DNA of 34,392 nt from Modestobacter sp. DSM 44400 (GCF_900107175.1 NZ_FNOZ01000042.1:1-34392); one strand, 5' to 3'; shown: positions 24,735 to 33,585, numbered from the stretch's first letter. The notes: generated from the letters alone by a model not told the origin. Numbers and translations are program-made.

Positions 24735-25508
24735 ATGAAGGTCGCGCTCTTCGCCACCTGCCTGGTGGACACCCTGACCCCGCAGGTCGCCCGGGCCACC
24801 GCGGTGCTGCTGCAACGGCTGGGGCACGAGGTCGTCGTCCCGCCGACGCAGGCCTGCTGCGGGCAGATGCACGTGAACACCGGCTACCGGCGCGAGGCGG
24901 TGCCGATCGTGGCCAACCACGTGCGCGCCTTCGCCGGCGCGGAGGCGATCGTGGCGCCGTCCGGCTCGTGCGTGGCCTCCATCCACCACCAGCAGGCCGA
25001 CGTCGCGCGCCGGGCCGGCGAGCACCGGCTGGCCGACGACGCCGCCGAGCTGGCCGGCCGGACATACGAGCTGTCCCAGTTCCTGGTCGACGTCCTGGGG
25101 GTGACCGACGTCGGCGCGTACTACCCGCATCGGGTCACCTACCACCCGACCTGCCACTCGCTGCGGCTGCTGCGGGTCGGCGACCGGCCGCTCCAGCTGC
25201 TGCGGGCGGTGCGGGGGCTGGAGCTGGTCGAGCTGCCGGGCGCCGAGCAGTGCTGCGGCTTTGGCGGCACGTTCGCGGTGAAGAACGCCGACACGTCGAC
25301 CGCCATGCTCACCGACAAGATGGCCAACGTGCTCTCCACGCACGCCGAGGTCTGCACGGCCGGGGACGCCTCCTGCCTGCTGCACATCGGCGGGGGGCTC
25401 TCCCGGCTGAAGGCCGGCACCCGCACCGTGCACCTGGCCGAGATCCTCGCCTCGACGGAGGAAGCCGTGACCCCTGACCAGACCACCCGACCGGCGATGT
25501 CGGTATGA
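24735..25508 (+). CDS. lutA: Lactate utilization protein A (Fe-S/CCG-domain oxidoreductase subunit)
   Basis: A 257-residue subunit of the LutABC L-lactate oxidising complex. It has the two CCG domains of the GlpC/HdrD type: C41-C42 in TQACCGQMHVNTGY and C173-C174 in AEQCCGFGGTFAVK, with the partner cysteines in PSGSCVASIHH and YHPTCHSLRL. ATG 24735 is supported by GGAGGG upstream and by the family start MKVALFATCL. The stop overlaps lutB (ATGA). The upstream 240 bases are the VOC remnant, so the native promoter may have been changed by that deletion. Confidence 0.93.
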   Translation: MKVALFATCLVDTLTPQVARATAVLLQRLGHEVVVPPTQACCGQMHVNTGYRREAVPIVANHVRAFAGAEAIVAPSGSCVASIHHQQADVARRAGEHRLADDAAELAGRTYELSQFLVDVLGVTDVGAYYPHRVTYHPTCHSLRLLRVGDRPLQLLRAVRGLELVELPGAEQCCGFGGTFAVKNADTSTAMLTDKMANVLSTHAEVCTAGDASCLLHIGGGLSRLKAGTRTVHLAEILASTEEAVTPDQTTRPAMSV

Positions 25509-26974
25509 CCGCCGTCGACCTGGGCATGCCCGGCCTGCCGACCGCGCCCCGTGGGGTGGGGCATCTGCGCGGGGACGAACCGTTCCCCGACGCCGCCCGC
25601 ACCGCGCTGCGCAACGGGCAGCAGCGGGCCAACCTCGGCCACGCGACCACGACCATCCGCAACAAGCGGGCCCGCGTCGTCGCCGAGCTACCCGACTGGG
25701 CACAGCTGCGCGAAGCCGGCCGGGCGCTCAAGGCCGCGACGATGGCCCGCCTCGACGACCACCTCGAAGAGCTGGAGCGGCAGGTCACCGCCCACGGCGG
25801 CACGGTGCACTGGGCGCGCGACGCGAACGAGGCCAACGAGATCGTCACCCGGCTGGTCCAGGCCACCGGCGCGACCGAGGTGGTCAAGGTCAAGTCGATG
25901 GCCACCCAGGAGATCGGCCTGAACGAGGCACTGGAGGCCGCCGGCCTCGACGTGTTCGAGACCGACCTGGCCGAACTGATCGTGCAGCTCGGGGAGGACA
26001 AGCCCAGCCACATCCTGGTGCCGGCGATCCACAAGAACCGGGCCGAGATCCGGGAGATCTTCGCCCGCACCATCCCCGGCGTCGACCCCGGACTGACCGA
26101 CGACCCGCGGCAGCTGGCGATGGCCGCCCGGGCCCACCTGCGCGAGCGGTTCCTCCGCGCCCGGGTGGCGGTCAGCGGCGCGAACTTCGGTGTCGCCGAG
26201 ACCGGCACGCTGTGCGTGGTGGAGAGCGAGGGCAACGGCCGGATGTGCCTCACCCTCCCCGACACCCTCATCACCGTCATGGGGATCGAGAAGGTGGTGC
26301 CCACCTGGCGCGACCTCGAGGTCTTCCTGCAGTTGCTGCCGCGCTCCTCCACCGGCGAGCGGATGAACCCCTACACCTCGACCTGGGCGGGGGTGACGCC
26401 CGGCGACGGCCCGCAGGAGTTCCACCTAGTGCTCCTGGACAATGGCCGGACGGCGGTGCTCGCCGACGAGGTGGGCCGGGAGGCGCTGCACTGCATCCGC
26501 TGCTCGGCGTGCCTGAACGTCTGCCCGGTCTACGAGCGCACCGGCGGGCACGCCTACGGCTCGGTCTACCCGGGCCCGATCGGCGCGATCCTGTCCCCGC
26601 AGCTGACCGGGGTGGAGGACAACGCCTCGCTGCCCTACGCCTCCTCGCTCTGCGGCGCCTGTTACGACGTGTGCCCGGTGGCGATCGACATCCCGAAGAT
26701 CCTGGTGCACCTGCGCGGCGAGCACGTCGAGGCGCAGACCCGGCTCACCCCGGAGGCGGCCGCCTTCCGCGCGCTGTCAGCGGCGATGTCCCGGCCGTGG
26801 CTGTGGCACCTCACCCAGCGCGCCTCCCGGCTGGGCCGGCTGCTGGCCCGCGGCAAGCCCACCCTGCCGCGGGTGCTGCCCCCGCCGGCGTCCGGCTGGA
26901 CCCGCAGCCGCGACCTGCCCACCCCGCCGACCTCGACGTTCGTCGAGTCGTGGACCCGGGAGCACGGTCGATGA
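25505..26974 (+). CDS. lutB: Lactate utilization protein B (ferredoxin-domain subunit)
   Basis: A 489-residue iron-sulfur protein. The first two thirds form the LutB/LUD domain (TQEIGLNEALEAAGLDVFET, SGANFGVAETGTLCVVESEG). Two [4Fe-4S] motifs follow: C330, C333, C336, C340-P and C383, C386, C390-P, with HAYGSVYPGPIGAIL between them as in all LutB proteins. With LutA and LutC it oxidises L-lactate to pyruvate, passing electrons on. Starts in ATGA overlap with lutA and ends in ATGA overlap with lutC. The last 90 residues are Pro/Arg-rich. Confidence 0.95.
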   Translation: MTAVDLGMPGLPTAPRGVGHLRGDEPFPDAARTALRNGQQRANLGHATTTIRNKRARVVAELPDWAQLREAGRALKAATMARLDDHLEELERQVTAHGGTVHWARDANEANEIVTRLVQATGATEVVKVKSMATQEIGLNEALEAAGLDVFETDLAELIVQLGEDKPSHILVPAIHKNRAEIREIFARTIPGVDPGLTDDPRQLAMAARAHLRERFLRARVAVSGANFGVAETGTLCVVESEGNGRMCLTLPDTLITVMGIEKVVPTWRDLEVFLQLLPRSSTGERMNPYTSTWAGVTPGDGPQEFHLVLLDNGRTAVLADEVGREALHCIRCSACLNVCPVYERTGGHAYGSVYPGPIGAILSPQLTGVEDNASLPYASSLCGACYDVCPVAIDIPKILVHLRGEHVEAQTRLTPEAAAFRALSAAMSRPWLWHLTQRASRLGRLLARGKPTLPRVLPPPASGWTRSRDLPTPPTSTFVESWTREHGR

Positions 26975-27603
26975 GCGCCCGGGAGGACGTGCTCGGCCGG
27001 ATCCGGCAGGCGCTCGGCCCGGACCGCACGACCCCGGCGGAGGTGGTCCGCGACTACCGGCTCACCGACGGGCGCCCGCCCGGCGACCCCGCACTGCTGG
27101 ACCTGCTGGTCGACCGGGTGGAGGACTACCGCGCCACCGTGCTGCGCTGCGCGCCCGAGGAGATCGGCGCAACGGTCGCCGCGGCCCTGGACCAGGGGCT
27201 GGGAGCCGGCTGGGCCACCCGCGACGTCGTCGTCGCGCCCGGGCTGCCTGCGGAGTGGCGGCCCACCGGGTCTGACGTGGACGACGACCGCCCGCCGGTG
27301 CAGCTGGCCGCCCGGTCCGCAGCGGTGACCGCCGTGGCGGTGGCGATCGCGGAGACCGGCACGCTCGTGCTGGACGGCTCCCCGGCCTGCGGACGGCGCG
27401 CGCTGTCGCTGTTGCCGGACTGCCTGGTCTGCGTGGTGCTCGCCGACCAGGTGGCCGGCAGTGTCCCGGAGGCGCTGGCCCGGCTGGACCCGCTGCGGCC
27501 GCTCACCATGGTCAGCGGCCCGTCGGCCACCAGCGACATCGAGCTGCAGCGGGTCGAGGGCGTGCACGGGCCCCGCACGCTGCTGGTGGTGCTGGTCGGC
27601 TGA
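26971..27603 (+). CDS. lutC: Lactate utilization protein C (LUD domain)
   Basis: A 210-residue LUD-domain protein, third subunit of LutABC. It starts MSAREDVLGRIRQALG and shows VAIAETGTLVLDGSPACGRR, then LLPDCLVCVVLADQVAGSVP and TMVSGPSATSDIELQRVEGV, HGPRTLLVVLVG at the end. Length is typical. ATG 26971 overlaps the lutB stop, so all three genes are translationally coupled. No lactate permease or regulator (LutP, LutR) is adjacent. Confidence 0.94.
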   Translation: MSAREDVLGRIRQALGPDRTTPAEVVRDYRLTDGRPPGDPALLDLLVDRVEDYRATVLRCAPEEIGATVAAALDQGLGAGWATRDVVVAPGLPAEWRPTGSDVDDDRPPVQLAARSAAVTAVAVAIAETGTLVLDGSPACGRRALSLLPDCLVCVVLADQVAGSVPEALARLDPLRPLTMVSGPSATSDIELQRVEGVHGPRTLLVVLVG

Positions 27604-27628
27604 GCGCGCTGGGCGCGCTGGGCGCTGG

Positions 27629-29194
27629 TCAGCGGCGGGTCGGCGGCTGGCCTGCCGCCAGGGCGGCCGCGGCCTGCGCCGGGTCGTAGGCGCACGCGTC
27701 GCCGACCTCGTTCGCGGCTCCCCCGTTCCCGCCGGGGGGCGGCGCCGGGCCCAGCGTGGTCGGCGGCGCCGCGGCGGTGGGCGGGGCCGGCGCGCTGGAC
27801 CTCGTCGGGGTCGCCGGCTGCGGCGCCAGCGCCTTCTGGACCAGGGCGCGGATCCGGTTGTAGTCGGGGTAGGCGGGGTCGATCACCGTGTCGTCGAAGA
27901 CGACGCTGCGGATGTCGGCGTCCTTCACCCGGAACGCCAGGTCGACGATGTCCCCGAGCACGGCGGAGGGGACGTCGGTGCTCACGATGTCCTGGGTGGT
28001 GGCCGCCAACTGCTGGTACCGGGAGAGCAGGGTCACCGGGTCGGCGGCGTCCACGATGGCCTTCAGCACGCAGCGCTGGCGGTCCATCCGCAGGTAGTCC
28101 GACAGCCCGAAGCGGCCGCGGGCGTAGTCCAGCGCCCGCACGCCGCCCATGTGCTGGTTCGGCCCGGGGGCGATGTAGCCGTCGGGGAGGGTGCCCACCG
28201 CCATGTCCCCGTTGATCGGCACGTAGTAGTTGACGTTGACGGTGATGCCACCGAGGGCGTCGACCAGCCGGCTGAACCCGTCCAGGTTGACCAGCAGGAA
28301 GTAGTCGATCGGCAGGCCGATCGCCTCGCCGACGCCCAGCTTGAGGAAGTCCGCGCCCGGGTCGGCGGTCGGCCCCAGGACGTCAGGGTGCTGGGCCGGG
28401 CCGTTGCGGTACACCGCGTTGAGCAGGCTCTCGCTCTCGCTGCCGGCCTGGAAGCCGTTGGGGTAGAGCGCGGCCAGTGGGCTGTCCGCCGGGAACGGCA
28501 GGTTCTCCAGGTTGCGCGGCAGGCTGAACAACGTCGTCCGGCCGGTGGCGGTCGCGATGTGGGCCACGATGACGGTGTCGGTCCGGACTCCCTCGCGGCC
28601 GGCTCCCCCGTCGCCGCCGAGCAGCAGGACGTTGATCGAGTCGCGGCCGGCGAAGGGGTCCGCGGGGTCCGCCGGCTGGTGCACGGTGGCGCTGTCCCGG
28701 TCGGCGAAGACGGAGTCGACCAGGTCGCGCTGCGCGGTTGCCGCCTGCACGATCACGACCGCGGGGACCACGACGGCCGCGGAGAGCACCGCGACCACGA
28801 CGGTGCCCACTGCGCGTTGCCAGCGCCGGACGTCGCGGGGCAGCAGCGAGCGGTAGCTGGTGATGACGACCACCACCCAGGCCAGGGCGAGGACGGCGAC
28901 CACGCCGATCAGCCAGAGCAGCGCGGGCGAGTCGACCGCGACCCGAAGCGCGCTGCGCTGCTGGGTGGAGGCGACATAGGCCACGCCGGCGACCAGCAGC
29001 AGGAACAGCGCCAGCACCACGGCGCCCACCCGGCGGCGGCCGGCGGCGAGCAGACCCGAGCCGGGGACCACGGTGCCGACGGCGGTGAGGGCGAGGGCGC
29101 GGCCGAAGCCGGTGCTCCGACGCCCTCCTGACGTGCCCGGAGCGCGCCTGGACCACGACCGGCGTCGGGAAGCCGGCCGTTCGTTTTGGGTCAC
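27629..29194 (-). CDS. LytR-CpsA-Psr (LCP) family cell-wall glycopolymer ligase
   Basis: A 521-residue membrane protein that would attach glycopolymers (teichoic-acid-like or arabinogalactan-type) to peptidoglycan. An Arg-rich cytoplasmic start is followed by three membrane segments (VGAVVLALFLLLVAGVAYVA; LLWLIGVVAVLALAWVVVVI; VGTVVVAVLSAAVVVPAVVI). The extracellular LCP domain has SINVLLLGGDGGAGREGVRT, RTDTVIVAHIATATGRTTLF with the polyprenyl-binding Arg/Asp, SLPRNLE, LGGITVNV and ALDYARGRFGLSDYLRMDRQ. The C-terminal 70 residues are Pro/Ala-rich. GTG 29194 was chosen; GTG 29242 in the same frame is possible and would add 16 residues. Several membrane segments are unusual, as many LCPs have one. 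Confidence 0.88.
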   Translation of the reverse strand: MTQNERPASRRRSWSRRAPGTSGGRRSTGFGRALALTAVGTVVPGSGLLAAGRRRVGAVVLALFLLLVAGVAYVASTQQRSALRVAVDSPALLWLIGVVAVLALAWVVVVITSYRSLLPRDVRRWQRAVGTVVVAVLSAAVVVPAVVIVQAATAQRDLVDSVFADRDSATVHQPADPADPFAGRDSINVLLLGGDGGAGREGVRTDTVIVAHIATATGRTTLFSLPRNLENLPFPADSPLAALYPNGFQAGSESESLLNAVYRNGPAQHPDVLGPTADPGADFLKLGVGEAIGLPIDYFLLVNLDGFSRLVDALGGITVNVNYYVPINGDMAVGTLPDGYIAPGPNQHMGGVRALDYARGRFGLSDYLRMDRQRCVLKAIVDAADPVTLLSRYQQLAATTQDIVSTDVPSAVLGDIVDLAFRVKDADIRSVVFDDTVIDPAYPDYNRIRALVQKALAPQPATPTRSSAPAPPTAAAPPTTLGPAPPPGGNGGAANEVGDACAYDPAQAAAALAAGQPPTRR

Positions 29195-29405
29195 GGTCGG
29201 TCTGCCCGCCTTCCGCTCCCGGTCATCCCGCCATGATCGCACCGTTCACGGCCCTGAGCAGGGGCTGTGCCCGTCTCCACCCCTGCGGGGGAGGCCAGTC
29301 ATGGCCGCGCGGAAGGGCTCGGACACCAGGCGTGCCCGTCGGCGGGGTGGGTAGGTGACCCGGGTCACCGTGGGAGCGACCGGAACGGCCGCTGCGGCGA
29401 CCTCG

Positions 29406-29435
29406 TTACGGTTGCGTAGGTTACGACGCCGTAGG
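29406..29435 (+). promoter_or_regulatory. Tandem operator-like repeats TTACG-N4-CGTAGG (x2)
   Basis: Two directly abutting 15-bp units, 29406-29420 and 29421-29435, share TTACG and CGTAGG with different 4-base centres. Each contains the dyad TACG-N4-CGTA. They end 10 bases before the ribosome-binding site of the desaturase gene, an ideal place for a repressor to block transcription. Confidence 0.7.
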
Positions 29436-29456
29436 CAACGGACCAGGGAGGCCCTC

Positions 29457-30419
29457 GTGTCCCACACACCGCCGCACGGAGCACTGCTCACCGAGCTCGA
29501 GCCGGTCGTCGAGGAGAACCTGAACCGGCACCTGTCCCTGGCGCAGGAGTGGCACCCGCACGACTACGTCCCGTGGTCGCAGGGCCACGACTTCGCTTTC
29601 CTGGGTGGTGAGGACTGGGCCCCCGAACAGTCCCGGCTGGACGAGACGGCCAAGGCCGCGATGTTCACCAACCTGTTGACCGAGGACAACCTCCCCAGCT
29701 ACCACCGCGAGATCGCCACACGCTTCGGTCGGGACGGCGCCTGGGGCACCTGGGTCGGCCGCTGGACGGCGGAGGAGAACCGGCACGGCATCGCGCTGCG
29801 CGACTACCTCGTGGTCACCCGGGGCGTCGACCCCGTCGAGCTCGAGCGCGCCCGGATGGACTACATGACCTCGGGCTACGACTCCGGGGACAAGACGCCG
29901 CTGGAGGCCGTCGCCTACGTGTCCTTCCAGGAGCTGGCCACCCGGGTCAGCCACCGGAACACCGGCAAGGCCACCGGCGACCCGATCGCCGACCGGCTGC
30001 TCGCCCGGATCGCCAAGGACGAGAACCTCCACATGGTCTTCTACCGGAACATCGTCGCCGCGGCGTTCGAGATCGCTCCGGACGAGACCATGCGCGCCGT
30101 GACCGACGAGGTCATCCGCTTCGAGATGCCCGGCGCCACCATGGCCGGGTTCCGCAAGAACTCGGTGCTGATCGCCAAGGCCGGCATCTACGACCTGCGG
30201 CTGCACCACGACGAGGTCATCCAGCCGGTGTTGCGCGCCTGGAAGGTGTTCGAGCGCACCGACCTCGGACCGGACGGCGAGCACGCCCGCGAGGAGCTGG
30301 CCGAGTTCCTGACCGGCCTGGACGCCCAGGCGGCCAAGTTCGTGGAGAGCCGCGACCGGATGCGCGCCCGCATGCAGGCGCGCTCGGACGAGGCGATCAC
30401 GCCGCTCGCCCAGGTGTGA
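29457..30419 (+). CDS. Acyl-ACP desaturase-like di-iron protein
   Basis: A 320-residue soluble fatty acid desaturase family protein (DesA type), which would introduce a double bond into acyl chains on ACP. Di-iron ligands are visible: E76 (LLTEDNLP), E107-x2-H110 (EENRHG), E159 (SFQELATRVSH) and E189-x2-H192 (KDENLHM). WSQGHDF and EDWAPEQSRLDE are family segments. GTG 29457 has a perfect GGGAGG at 29445-29450; the frame is open to 29355 but covers the operator repeats. Acyl chain and electron donor are unknown. It is preceded by tandem TTACG-N4-CGTAGG repeats, implying repression by a TetR-type lipid regulator encoded elsewhere. Confidence 0.92.
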   Translation: MSHTPPHGALLTELEPVVEENLNRHLSLAQEWHPHDYVPWSQGHDFAFLGGEDWAPEQSRLDETAKAAMFTNLLTEDNLPSYHREIATRFGRDGAWGTWVGRWTAEENRHGIALRDYLVVTRGVDPVELERARMDYMTSGYDSGDKTPLEAVAYVSFQELATRVSHRNTGKATGDPIADRLLARIAKDENLHMVFYRNIVAAAFEIAPDETMRAVTDEVIRFEMPGATMAGFRKNSVLIAKAGIYDLRLHHDEVIQPVLRAWKVFERTDLGPDGEHAREELAEFLTGLDAQAAKFVESRDRMRARMQARSDEAITPLAQV

Positions 30420-30456
30420 GACCGGGCGCGCCGGTCCCCGCCTAGGGTGGGTCCCC

Positions 30457-31260
30457 GTGCGCCTGGCCACCTGGAACGTCAACTCCATCCGCAGCCGCGC
30501 CGACCGGGTCGCCGCCTGGCTGCAGCGCAGCGACGTCGACGTGCTGGCGCTGCAGGAGACCAAGTGCCGGGACGACCAGTTCCCCGACGACCGCTTCCAT
30601 GACCTTGGCTACGAGGTCGCGCACGTCGGCCACTCGCAGTGGAACGGCGTCGCCGTGCTGTCCCGGGTCGGGCTGACCGACGTCGAGGTGGGCTTTCCGG
30701 GCATGCCGTCCTGGTCGGCCAAGGAGGGCGTCGATCCCGCTCCCGAGGCTCGGGCGCTGGGCGCGACGTGCGGCGGCGTCCGGGTGTGGAGCCTTTACGT
30801 CCCCAACGGCCGCCAGCTCGGGGACCCGCACTACGACTACAAGCTGGCCTGGCTGGAGGCGCTGCGGATGTCGGCCGGGGGCTGGCTGACCGACGACGCC
30901 GACGCCCGGGTCGCGCTGGTGGGCGACTGGAACATCGCCCCGCAGGACGACGACGTCTGGGACATCTCGCTGTTCACCCACTCCACGCACGTGACCGAAC
31001 CAGAGCGGACGGCGTTCCGCGGTGTCGTCGGTGCCGGGTACGCCGACGTCGTCCGCCCCTACACACCCGGGCCCGGCGTCTACACGTACTGGGACTACAC
31101 GCAACTGCGCTTCCCCCGCCGCGAAGGCATGCAGATCGACTTCGTGCTCGGCTCCCCCGCGCTGCAGCGCCGGGTGACAGACGCGCTGGTAGACCGCGAG
31201 GAGCGCAAGGGCAAGGGCGCCAGCGACCACGCCCCCGTGGTGGTCGACCTCGCCGACTAA
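30457..31260 (+). CDS. xthA: Exodeoxyribonuclease III
   Basis: A 267-residue AP endonuclease/3'-5' exonuclease of base excision repair. Catalytic residues are present: N7 (WNVNS), E34 (LQETKC), D157 and N159 (VGDWNIAP), and D257-H258 (GASDHAPVV). RFPRREGMQIDFVLGS is the product-side metal loop. GTG 30457 follows GGGTGGG by a few bases. It ends four bases into the convergent integrase remnant, so the foreign segment lies directly at its 3' end while the gene itself is complete. Confidence 0.95.
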   Translation: MRLATWNVNSIRSRADRVAAWLQRSDVDVLALQETKCRDDQFPDDRFHDLGYEVAHVGHSQWNGVAVLSRVGLTDVEVGFPGMPSWSAKEGVDPAPEARALGATCGGVRVWSLYVPNGRQLGDPHYDYKLAWLEALRMSAGGWLTDDADARVALVGDWNIAPQDDDVWDISLFTHSTHVTEPERTAFRGVVGAGYADVVRPYTPGPGVYTYWDYTQLRFPRREGMQIDFVLGSPALQRRVTDALVDREERKGKGASDHAPVVVDLAD

Positions 31261-31616
31261 CGCACCGACCGGACGCCTTGGGGCACATCCGGGGCACACG
31301 CGGCACCCGCTGCGCCCCACGCGGCGTCGACGGCCCGGCGCGTGCGGTCCTCGCTGTCCGGCATGAGATGGCCGTAGGTGGACAGCACGAGCGAGGCATC
31401 GTCGTGGCCGAGCCGCTCAGCTACCCCGATCACCGATTCACCGGCGGCCAGCAGCAGCGACGCGAAGTGGTGCCGCAGGTCGTGGCTGGTCGTCCCCTCG
31501 GGCAGCCCGGCCGACGCCACCGCCTTCCGGAAGAGGTTGTGCCCGTAGTAGACGTGGCCGAGCGGAGTCCCAGTGGTCGTGGTGAACACCGCCCCGTCCG
31601 ACGCGCGCGGGCGAGG
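31257..31616 (-). pseudogene. Tyrosine recombinase/phage integrase, C-terminal remnant
   Basis: About 115 residues of the catalytic domain: GAVFTTTTGTPLGHVYYGHN, TSHDLRHHFASLLLAAGESV (H-x-x-R box), GVAERLGHDDASLVLSTYGH (second His and nucleophile Tyr) and a tail ending at 31257. The core-binding domain and first catalytic Arg are missing, so it is inactive. Similarity stops near 31616, where a truncated HD-domain gene begins in another frame on the same strand. The remnant overlaps the last four bases of xthA, compatible with an old integration next to xthA. Confidence 0.85.
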
Positions 31617-32319
31617 CCTGCTGAAGCAGGACGCTAGCGAGATACCGCACCACGCCGGTAGCCACAACATTGACATCCGAGCAGTGCCAGCGCGCCGCCG
31701 CAGCTACCAGTTCGGCCAGGTAGCCGGCGGTGGTGGCATCGGTGCTCACGCACCCCCGCGTCACCTGAAGGCGGGCCAGGGTGGCCGGCGGGGCCTGACA
31801 GGTGCGCCCGTGGGCCCGTCCGCTGCGCACCAGACCGTCCAGGTGATCCAGCTTGAGCACTCCCGGCTCACCGGACATCACCGAGGGACGCCGTCCGGTC
31901 TCGACCGCAAGCACGTCTTCGGCGTCCATGCCGTGACTAGCCAAGACGTCGGCCAGTTCCCGCACCCGCCTGGCGCCTAAGGCGTGGTGGTCCAGCCCGG
32001 CCACGCCCTCGAAGGTGTGGCTCAACGGCAGATGTCCCGTGTCATGCAGCAGCGCCGCGGCCCGGGCCAGGCCGTCCTCGGGAGCGAAGTGAGCCGCCAG
32101 GGCCAAGACGCCCAACGAGTGCTCCAACCGCGAGAAGGCCTGGGTGGTGACGATACTCGAGGCGCCGGCATAGGCGATGAACGCCAACCGGCGCACCGGC
32201 CAGCACCGCAGCAGGTCCCGCTCCAGCGGCGTAAGTACCACGCCCAACCGCCACAGCGGATCCCAGTACGTGCCTCCCTCACCGAGCACGTCCGCGGCCG
32301 CACGACTCGTCGAGCTCAT
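31438..32319 (-). CDS. HD-domain phosphohydrolase, 3' part replaced by out-of-frame integrase sequence
   Basis: A 293-residue reading frame. The first 234 or so residues are an HD hydrolase of the dGTPase/SAMHD1-like class: SRLEHSLGVLALAAHF (H67), ALLHDTGHLPLSHTFEGVAG (H92-D93, H96, H101), LDHHALGARRVREL and VLKLDHLDGLVRSG (D158). The remaining 60 residues are Arg/Gly/Pro-rich and arise from reading the integrase remnant in the wrong frame after about 31618. The normal protein would be longer, so this is a chimeric, probably non-functional gene. ATG 32319 fits homology; the frame continues to 32385. Likely activity of the ancestor: nucleotide triphosphohydrolase. Confidence 0.7.
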   Translation of the reverse strand: MSSTSRAAADVLGEGGTYWDPLWRLGVVLTPLERDLLRCWPVRRLAFIAYAGASSIVTTQAFSRLEHSLGVLALAAHFAPEDGLARAAALLHDTGHLPLSHTFEGVAGLDHHALGARRVRELADVLASHGMDAEDVLAVETGRRPSVMSGEPGVLKLDHLDGLVRSGRAHGRTCQAPPATLARLQVTRGCVSTDATTAGYLAELVAAAARWHCSDVNVVATGVVRYLASVLLQQASPARVGRGGVHHDHWDSARPRLLRAQPLPEGGGVGRAARGDDQPRPAAPLRVAAAGRR

Positions 32320-32540
32320 CGACCCACACTGACACCCCCACGCCACCATCCTCCGCGGGACACCGGCGCCGGGCACCGACATCACGCGACCGTGGCCGTA
32401 GCGGGTTAGGCTCGCGGGACGGTCCTTCGAGGGCGTTCATCCGCGACAACAGCCGGTTTGAGTACGGTCGTAGCGTGACTGTTCATGAGCAGGATCGCGG
32501 AGCCGTGACGGGAGCGGGGCGTTCCATGCTTGGAGCGCTC

Positions 32541-32846
32541 ATGACCTACGTCGACACCACGACGGCGCAGTGGACGGAGGTCGAGCCGGGATACCGGCGG
32601 ATGACTGTTGAGAACGACCATGAGTCGGGCACGCGGATCGTGCTCCTCCAGTACGACGCCGGCTACCAGCTCTCCTACTTGGACGAGCACGAGCACCACG
32701 AGTATCTGTACGTCTTGTCAGGGACCTTCGTCGATCAGAATCAGGCGTCTGGGGCGGGAACGTTCATCCACAACTGGCCGGGGTCGTCACACCAACCGAG
32801 CTCGCCGGACGGCTGCACCTTCCTGGCCGTGGAGAGACGGAGATAG
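32541..32846 (+). CDS. Cupin-domain protein
   Basis: A 101-residue single-domain cupin, similar to ChrR-type metal-binding cupins: TTAQWTEVEPGYRRMTVEND, then GTRIVLLQYDAGYQLSYLDE, HEHHEYLYVLSGTFVDQNQA (His-x-His and Glu ligands) and HNWPGSSHQPSSPDGCTFLA with the last His. It probably binds a metal; substrate unknown. ATG 32541 has GGAG six bases upstream; GTG 32475 and ATG 32526 in the same frame are alternatives. It is a lone gene between the HD gene and the P-loop gene. Confidence 0.75.
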   Translation: MTYVDTTTAQWTEVEPGYRRMTVENDHESGTRIVLLQYDAGYQLSYLDEHEHHEYLYVLSGTFVDQNQASGAGTFIHNWPGSSHQPSSPDGCTFLAVERRR

Positions 32847-33001
32847 CCCACGGCATCGCGATCCGGAACACGCCCTCGGTCCCTCGGTGGGCGACCGCCA
32901 TGCCCGCGCCGCCGCTCGGCAGGCCAAGGCCAACCGAGAATGGACGAGCAGCGGCCGGTAGCCGATCGTCGAGCGATGCATCGTCGAGAGACCTCGGGCA
33001 G

Positions 33002-33493
33002 TCACTGGCCAAGAAGATGACGCAGGTGCCGCGGCGTTCTGACTACATACACGTCGGCCTCCGGCGCGTGGGTGGCTACCGCGCAGAGGACGGCGGGCCT
33101 GCTGCGCCATCGCCAGGTCAGCAGCCACCACCAGAAGTCAGCGCGCTCGCGGGACCGGCGCAGGGCCCGCCAGGCGCAGCGAAACAGCCCGAAGTCGAGG
33201 ATCAGGACAGTGTCGGCTCTGCCCAGCCGAGGCGCGAGGACGTCGTAGGGGCCGAGGTCGCCATCCATGATCCAGCGGCTGCCCGCGGCGAGGTCGTGTT
33301 GCGTCTCAGCCCAGGCACTCAGGGGCATGGGGGTCAGTCCGGCCGACCAGAAGCTTTGATCGAGCTCGAGGACGGGCAGCCCAGTGACCCGCCCCAGCTG
33401 CACCGCTGCGGTCGTCTTGCCTGCCCCGCCGCGACCCAATACGACGACTCGCTGCGCGCTCACGAGAAGATTGGGTGGCGTGGGGCGTTTCAC
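33002..33493 (-). CDS. P-loop NTPase, adenylate-kinase/topology-modulation-like
   Basis: A 163-residue ATP-binding protein. Walker A is GRGGAGKTT at residues 20-28 (RVVVLGRGGAGKTTAAVQLG), followed by LPVLELDQSFWSAGLTPMPL and RWIMDGDLGPYDVLAPRLGR. DTVLILDFGLFRCAWRALRR resembles the FlaR/topology-modulation group of small kinases. GTG 33493 is set by a perfect AGGAGG six bases upstream; the frame runs to 33559 without support. Substrate unknown. The 155 bases between the cupin gene and this stop show no gene. Confidence 0.8.
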   Translation of the reverse strand: MKRPTPPNLLVSAQRVVVLGRGGAGKTTAAVQLGRVTGLPVLELDQSFWSAGLTPMPLSAWAETQHDLAAGSRWIMDGDLGPYDVLAPRLGRADTVLILDFGLFRCAWRALRRSRERADFWWWLLTWRWRSRPAVLCAVATHAPEADVYVVRTPRHLRHLLGQ

Positions 33494-33585
33494 GCGGGAC
33501 CTCCTCGTCCTCGCCGTTGAGCGATCCTCAATCGGAGGAAGGTGCGGGACCAGCGTCACGACAGCGGCCCTTGCGACCCTCCTGG

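Noticed and set aside
27604-27628. Short tandem CGCGCTGGG repeats between lutC and the LCP gene
   Set aside because: Two and a half 9-base units in a convergent gap look like simple GC-rich slippage; no function can be argued.
31257-31340. tRNA or clear att repeat beside the integrase remnant
   Set aside because: No cloverleaf-like sequence or duplicated core was found between xthA and the remnant or further right.
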